Shown one piece after another: positions 60,319-64,000 of a DNA stretch of 64,000 nt; the first letter of the stretch is position 1; every line of letters starts with the position of its first letter. This stretch comes from Streptomyces sp. NBC_01233 (lineage in GTDB: Bacteria; Actinomycetota; Actinomycetes; Streptomycetales; Streptomycetaceae), in NCBI RefSeq assembly GCF_035989305.1, contig NZ_CP108514.1:4503501-4567500 (forward strand), given 5' to 3'. A program made the position numbers and the translations under genes. The notes under the pieces were generated by a model. It saw nothing but the letters and a program-made list of their open reading frames with translations, did no database searches and was not told the origin of the DNA.

Positions 60319-61472
60319 ACGAGTACGCCCCCGAAAGAACAGCCGAGGCGACCGGCGACGGCACCCGCGCCGTCCGCGCCGGACTGCCGGAGCCCGTGAA
60401 GAACGAGCCGACCCTGCCCGGACCGGTCTTCGCCGCCCACTTCCACCTCCCGGGCGACGTCGAAGGCCCGTACGCCTACGGCCGCGACACCAACCCCACC
60501 TGGACCCTGCTGGAGCGGGCGATCGGGGAACTGGAGGCCCCCGGCGAGGAAGTGCAGACCATCGTCTTCGCCTCCGGCATGGCGGCGGTCTCCGCCGTCC
60601 TCCTCTCCCAGGCGCGCACCGGCGACACCGTGGTCCTGCCCGACGACGGCTACCAGGCGCTGCCCCTGCTGCGGGAGCAGCTGGAGGCGTACGGGATCCG
60701 CGTGCGCACCGCCCCGACCGGCGCCGACGCCCAGCTCGCGGTCCTCGACGGAGCCCGGCTGCTGTGGATCGAGACCCCGTCCAACCCCGGGCTCGACGTA
60801 TGCGACGTACGGCGCCTCGCGGACGCGGCGCACGCCGGCGGGACCCTCGTCGCCGTCGACAACACCCTCGCCACCCCGCTCGGGCAGCGTCCCCTGGAGC
60901 TCGGGGCGGACTTCTCCGTCGCGAGCGGCACCAAGGGCCTCACCGGCCACGGCGACCTGCTGCTGGGGTACGTGGTCTGCCGCGACCCGGAGCTCGCCGC
61001 CGGCGTCCGGCGCTGGCGCAAGATCGTCGGCGCGATCCCGGGCCCGATGGAGGCCTGGCTCGCCCACCGCTCCCTGGCCACGATCCAGCTGCGCGCGCAC
61101 CGGCAGTGGGCCAACGCGCTGGCCGTCGCCGAGGCGCTGACCGGCCGCCCCCACGTCACCGGGCTGCGCTACCCCGGCCTGGCCACGGACCCCTCGCACA
61201 AGACGGCGGCCCGCCAGATGCGCGGCTTCGGCTCGGTGGTCTCCTTCACCCTGCCCGACCGCGCCCACGCGGAACGCTTCATGGCCGCCCTGCACCTGGT
61301 CGAGGACGCCACGAGTTTCGGTGGAGTGCGGTCCACCGCCGAGCGGCGCGGACGGTGGGGCGGCGACGCCGTGCCGGAGGGCTTCATCCGCTTCTCCGCC
61401 GGGGCCGAGGACACCGAGGACCTGGTCGCGGACGTCCTGCGCGCCCTCGACGTCGCAGGCGGCGCCGGCTGA
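60315..61472 (+). CDS. Cystathionine gamma-lyase-type PLP enzyme
   Basis: The 385-residue Cys/Met metabolism PLP enzyme has YGRDTNPTWTLLE, FASGMAAVSAV, LPDDGYQALP, ETPSNPGLDV, DNTLATPLGQRPLELGAD and the PLP Lys in SVASGTKGLTGHGDLLLG. It is shorter and more divergent than the main cystathionine enzymes, so substrate (cystathionine, methionine or other) is open. The GTG start overlaps the ptpA stop. Confidence 0.88.
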   Translation: MNEYAPERTAEATGDGTRAVRAGLPEPVKNEPTLPGPVFAAHFHLPGDVEGPYAYGRDTNPTWTLLERAIGELEAPGEEVQTIVFASGMAAVSAVLLSQARTGDTVVLPDDGYQALPLLREQLEAYGIRVRTAPTGADAQLAVLDGARLLWIETPSNPGLDVCDVRRLADAAHAGGTLVAVDNTLATPLGQRPLELGADFSVASGTKGLTGHGDLLLGYVVCRDPELAAGVRRWRKIVGAIPGPMEAWLAHRSLATIQLRAHRQWANALAVAEALTGRPHVTGLRYPGLATDPSHKTAARQMRGFGSVVSFTLPDRAHAERFMAALHLVEDATSFGGVRSTAERRGRWGGDAVPEGFIRFSAGAEDTEDLVADVLRALDVAGGAG

Positions 61473-61647
61473 GCGGTCCCCGGGACGACGGTCCAAGCCT
61501 CCCCCCTCATGGCTCGGACCGCCCGGGTTCCGCGCGCGAGGAACCACGCGACAAGGCTAATTGACTTTGCGTCAGAGTCCAATCACGGTAACGACAGGGG
61601 CCTATCGGCATATTTATAGTTGAAGGCCCCCACCGAGAGGTGCCGCG

Positions 61648-62553
61648 ATGGACCTGGCCCTGCTGCGCACCTTCGTCGCCGTCCACCGGGCCGGCTCGTT
61701 CACCCGGGCCGCCGCCCTCCTGGGCCTGTCCCAGCCCGCCGTGACCTCGCAGATCCGCACCCTGGAACGCCAGTTGGGGCGGCCCCTCTTCCACCGCCGG
61801 GCCCGCGGTGTCACCCCCACCTCCGTCGGCGACGAACTCGCCCACCAGGCCGCCCCGCACCTCGACGCGCTGCTGCGGATCACCGAGGCCGGGCGGGAGG
61901 CCGCCGGTGCGTTGCGCACCCTCCACGTCGCGGGGCCGCCCGAGTTCCTGTGCCTGCGCGTGCTGCCCGCCCTGGCACCCCTCGTCGGCCAGGGCCACAC
62001 CCTGCGCGCAGCCCTGGAGACCGGCGCCGAAGCGACCCTCGACGGACTCGCCGCCGGTCACCACGACCTCGTCGTCACCACCGCCCACCCGCGCGGCGGG
62101 CTCTTCACCGCCACCGCCCTGTGCGACGAGGAGCACGTCCTGGTCGCCGCGCCCTATTGGGCCGCGCTCGTCGACACGGAGCAGCTGCGCGAAAAGGGTC
62201 CGGCCGCTCTCGACGGCATCCCGGTCGTGGAGGTCCACGAGACCCTGCCGCTCGTCACCCGCTACTGGGCCGCCGTCTTCGACACCCCGCCCGAGGCCCG
62301 GTCGCTGGCCGCCACCGTGGTGGCTCCCGACCTGCGGGCCGTACTGGAATGCGTCAGGGCCGGCGCCGGGCTCGCCGTCCTGCCCCGCCACCTGTGCCAG
62401 GAGGCCCTCGACAGCGGCCGGATGGTGGCCCTGGCGGAGCCCTCCGTACCGCCACTGCGCACCTGGTTCCTGGTCGTGCGGACCGGGAGCCTCGCCCTCG
62501 CCCACCTCGCGCGGGCGCACGACCGGCTGGTGGAAGCCGCCGTGCACTGGTGA
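61648..62553 (+). CDS. LysR-family transcriptional regulator
   Basis: This 301-residue regulator has the LysR HTH at the N-terminus (LRTFVAVHRAGSFTRAAALL, LSQPAVTSQIRTLERQLGRPL) and a periplasmic-binding fold (about 90-290). The ATG follows GAGGTG. The 175-bp gap before it contains an AT-rich stretch likely to be its promoter. The target is unknown, although the NUDIX gene follows at 60 bp. Confidence 0.9.
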   Translation: MDLALLRTFVAVHRAGSFTRAAALLGLSQPAVTSQIRTLERQLGRPLFHRRARGVTPTSVGDELAHQAAPHLDALLRITEAGREAAGALRTLHVAGPPEFLCLRVLPALAPLVGQGHTLRAALETGAEATLDGLAAGHHDLVVTTAHPRGGLFTATALCDEEHVLVAAPYWAALVDTEQLREKGPAALDGIPVVEVHETLPLVTRYWAAVFDTPPEARSLAATVVAPDLRAVLECVRAGAGLAVLPRHLCQEALDSGRMVALAEPSVPPLRTWFLVVRTGSLALAHLARAHDRLVEAAVHW

Positions 62554-62613
62554 GCCCCTCTTTTCCGGCCCGTGGCGCGTTTCAGAAGCGGAGTGGTGGG
62601 CCACTCTTCTCCC

Positions 62614-63093
62614 ATGACCGAACGCCCCGTGGTCAAACGCACCGCCCGCGCGATCCTGCTCGACGGTGACGACCTGATCCTCATCAAACGCACCAAGCCC
62701 GGCGTCGATCCGTACTGGCTCACCCCCGGCGGGGGAGTGGAGTCCTCGGACGCCACCGTCGTCGACGCCCTCCACCGAGAGGTCCACGAAGAACTCGGCG
62801 CGAAGATCGCCGACGTGGTTCCCTGCTTCGTCGACACCGTCGAGCACATCGCCGACAGGGGGGTGACCGGCGTGAAGGTGCAGCACTTCTTCGTCTGCCG
62901 CCTCGAATCGATGGACCCGAGCCTGCGGCACGGCCCCGAAATCGACGAACCCGAGGGCGAGTACGAGATCGTCCGCGTGCCCTTCAGCCGCGTGGGGATC
63001 GCCGCCGTCCATCTCGTCCCGCTGTCCCTGCGGCACTACCTCGACGGCAACATCGAGGGCGTACGCGCCATGCACGCTCCCGACCTGGGCTGA
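62614..63093 (+). CDS. NUDIX hydrolase
   Basis: The 159-residue enzyme starts at ATG 62614. The NUDIX box reads GGGVESSDATVVDALHREVH with EELGA after it, so REVHEELG is complete but the box's first Glu position is altered and the spacing is longer than standard. It hydrolyses a nucleoside diphosphate linked to X; the substrate is unknown. Confidence 0.88.
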   Translation: MTERPVVKRTARAILLDGDDLILIKRTKPGVDPYWLTPGGGVESSDATVVDALHREVHEELGAKIADVVPCFVDTVEHIADRGVTGVKVQHFFVCRLESMDPSLRHGPEIDEPEGEYEIVRVPFSRVGIAAVHLVPLSLRHYLDGNIEGVRAMHAPDLG

Positions 63094-63127
63094 GCCCGGA
63101 CTGGGACCGGCGGGCTGCCCGCCGGTC

Positions 63128-64000
63128 TCAGCCGGCTATGCCGACCAGTTCTTCCACCGCGTCGTGGCGGATCCGCTCGCCGGGGATGCCGATCCGAAGG
63201 AGCTCGTCCACTCCGCTCCGGATCATCGCGGGCGGCCCCGAGATGAAGGCGTCGTACGAACTCCACGGCCCGTGTTCACCCACGGCCTGCGGGAGTTGAC
63301 CGGCCAGCCCGTCGCCCACCACCGGGCGCACCGACAGCCACGGATGCGAGCGCTGCAGCCCGAGCAGCGTGTCCTTGTCGTACAGGTCATGGTCGCTGCG
63401 CGCCCCGAAGAACACCTCCACCGGCCGCCGCTCGCCGTGCTCGGCCACGTCCTCGATCAGCGCCTTGATCGGGGCGATGCCGGTGCCTCCGCCCAGGCAC
63501 AGCATCCCGTTGTCCGTGGTGTGGTCCACCACCATCGACCCGGCCGGCGGTCCGAGGCGCAGCACGTCCCCCGGGCGGGCGTGGCGCACCAGCGCGTTGG
63601 AGACCCAGCCCGCGGGGACGGCCTTGACGTGGAACGACAGCAGCCCGTCGGCGCGCGGCGCCGAGGCGAAGGAGTAGTGCCGCCACACCCGCGGCCACCA
63701 CGGGGTCTCCAGGCTCGCGTACTGGCCGGCCAGGAAGGCGTACGGCTGGTCGGGGCGGACCGTCAGCACAGCGATGTCCGAGGTGCGCAGATCGTGGGAG
63801 ACCACCTCCGCGTGCCACCACGCCGGGGCCATCACCTCGTCCTCCGCCGCCGCGTCGATCATGATCTGGGAGATCGCGGTGTACGCCCGCACCCACGCGG
63901 CCTCCGTCTCCGGCCCCCAGCTGTCCGCGGCGTACCGGGCCAGCGCCCCGACCAGGGCCTCGCCGACCACGGGGTAATGGCCGGCCATGGTGCCGTACTT
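63128..64000 (-). CDS. Flavohemoglobin-like oxidoreductase (5' end outside window)
   Basis: The frame is open to base 64000 on the minus strand (KYGTMAGHYPVVGEALVGAL), so the start of the globin domain is missing. The visible part is the end of a globin fold, then an FAD domain with WRHYSFASAP and GWVSNALV and an NAD domain with CLGGGTGIAPIKALI and FISGPPAMIRSGVDEL. The arrangement is that of flavohemoglobin (NO dioxygenase), but the heme-pocket residues lie outside the window or at its edge. An internal ATG at 63988 is not the true start. Confidence 0.88.
   Translation of the reverse strand, partial: KYGTMAGHYPVVGEALVGALARYAADSWGPETEAAWVRAYTAISQIMIDAAAEDEVMAPAWWHAEVVSHDLRTSDIAVLTVRPDQPYAFLAGQYASLETPWWPRVWRHYSFASAPRADGLLSFHVKAVPAGWVSNALVRHARPGDVLRLGPPAGSMVVDHTTDNGMLCLGGGTGIAPIKALIEDVAEHGERRPVEVFFGARSDHDLYDKDTLLGLQRSHPWLSVRPVVGDGLAGQLPQAVGEHGPWSSYDAFISGPPAMIRSGVDELLRIGIPGERIRHDAVEELVGIAG

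Overview
The window is high-GC actinobacterial chromosome and almost certainly from a Streptomyces core region. Its marks are GTG/TTG starts, ATGA/GTGA stop-start overlaps, the sporulation pair ssgR-ssgA, the sco/ecuC/dtpA copper locus and a Rex-controlled cydABCD block. Six exact copies of the 14-bp Streptomyces parS palindrome (GTTTCACGTGAAAC) and several DnaA-box clusters place it in the parS-rich zone around oriC; dnaA and oriC themselves are not in the window.

Layout. 1-5.7 kb: copper trafficking (YcnI, Sco, EcuC, CopC/D) ending in the Tat-exported DyP peroxidase DtpA. 5.8-9.3 kb: pheA, a DnaA-box-rich gap, serS and a HAD phosphatase. 9.4-16.4 kb: a membrane protein, a NarL-type two-component pair, an IS5-family element, a rhomboid-like protein between parS sites, and an IS30-family element with an IS3-family element nested in it. 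16.4-20 kb: two ATPase/permease pairs of ABC-2 type transporters. 20-25.6 kb: M24 peptidase, EphD-like hydrolase-reductase fusion, MerR regulator, aquaporin, KptA. 25.7-30.6 kb: an HSP90-family protein overlapping a 1012-residue TPR-like protein. 30.7-42.5 kb: F420-type LLM oxidoreductase, second HAD phosphatase, a DevS-like GAF kinase, an ISAzo13-type element, then cydCD, cydB and cydA with a Rex operator.

42.5-64 kb: an IS1634-type element, a cyclophilin-like protein, a HisC-type aminotransferase, a LacI regulator, a metallophosphoesterase, a membrane protein, a collagen-like secreted protein, a second IS5-type element, a PD-(D/E)XK-like orphan, thiC with its TPP riboswitch, a YibE/F transporter, ssgA/ssgR, small membrane proteins, a cupin, a low-molecular-weight phosphatase, a cystathionine gamma-lyase-type enzyme, LysR, NUDIX and a flavohemoglobin-like reductase cut by the window edge.

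How it fits together. The first block is an extracytoplasmic copper pathway. The cyd block is a microaerobic terminal oxidase with a heme/GAF kinase that looks like the original fifth gene of the operon, now separated by an IS. parS sites sit inside coding sequence at protein termini or linkers. Six IS elements lie in about 40 kb of core chromosome, and several have landed exactly at stop codons, in a terminator loop or in promoter gaps, which may be why they were tolerated. The least explained items are the HSP90-TPR pair, the orphan nuclease-like gene, the DnaA-box clusters and the operator-like palindromes.
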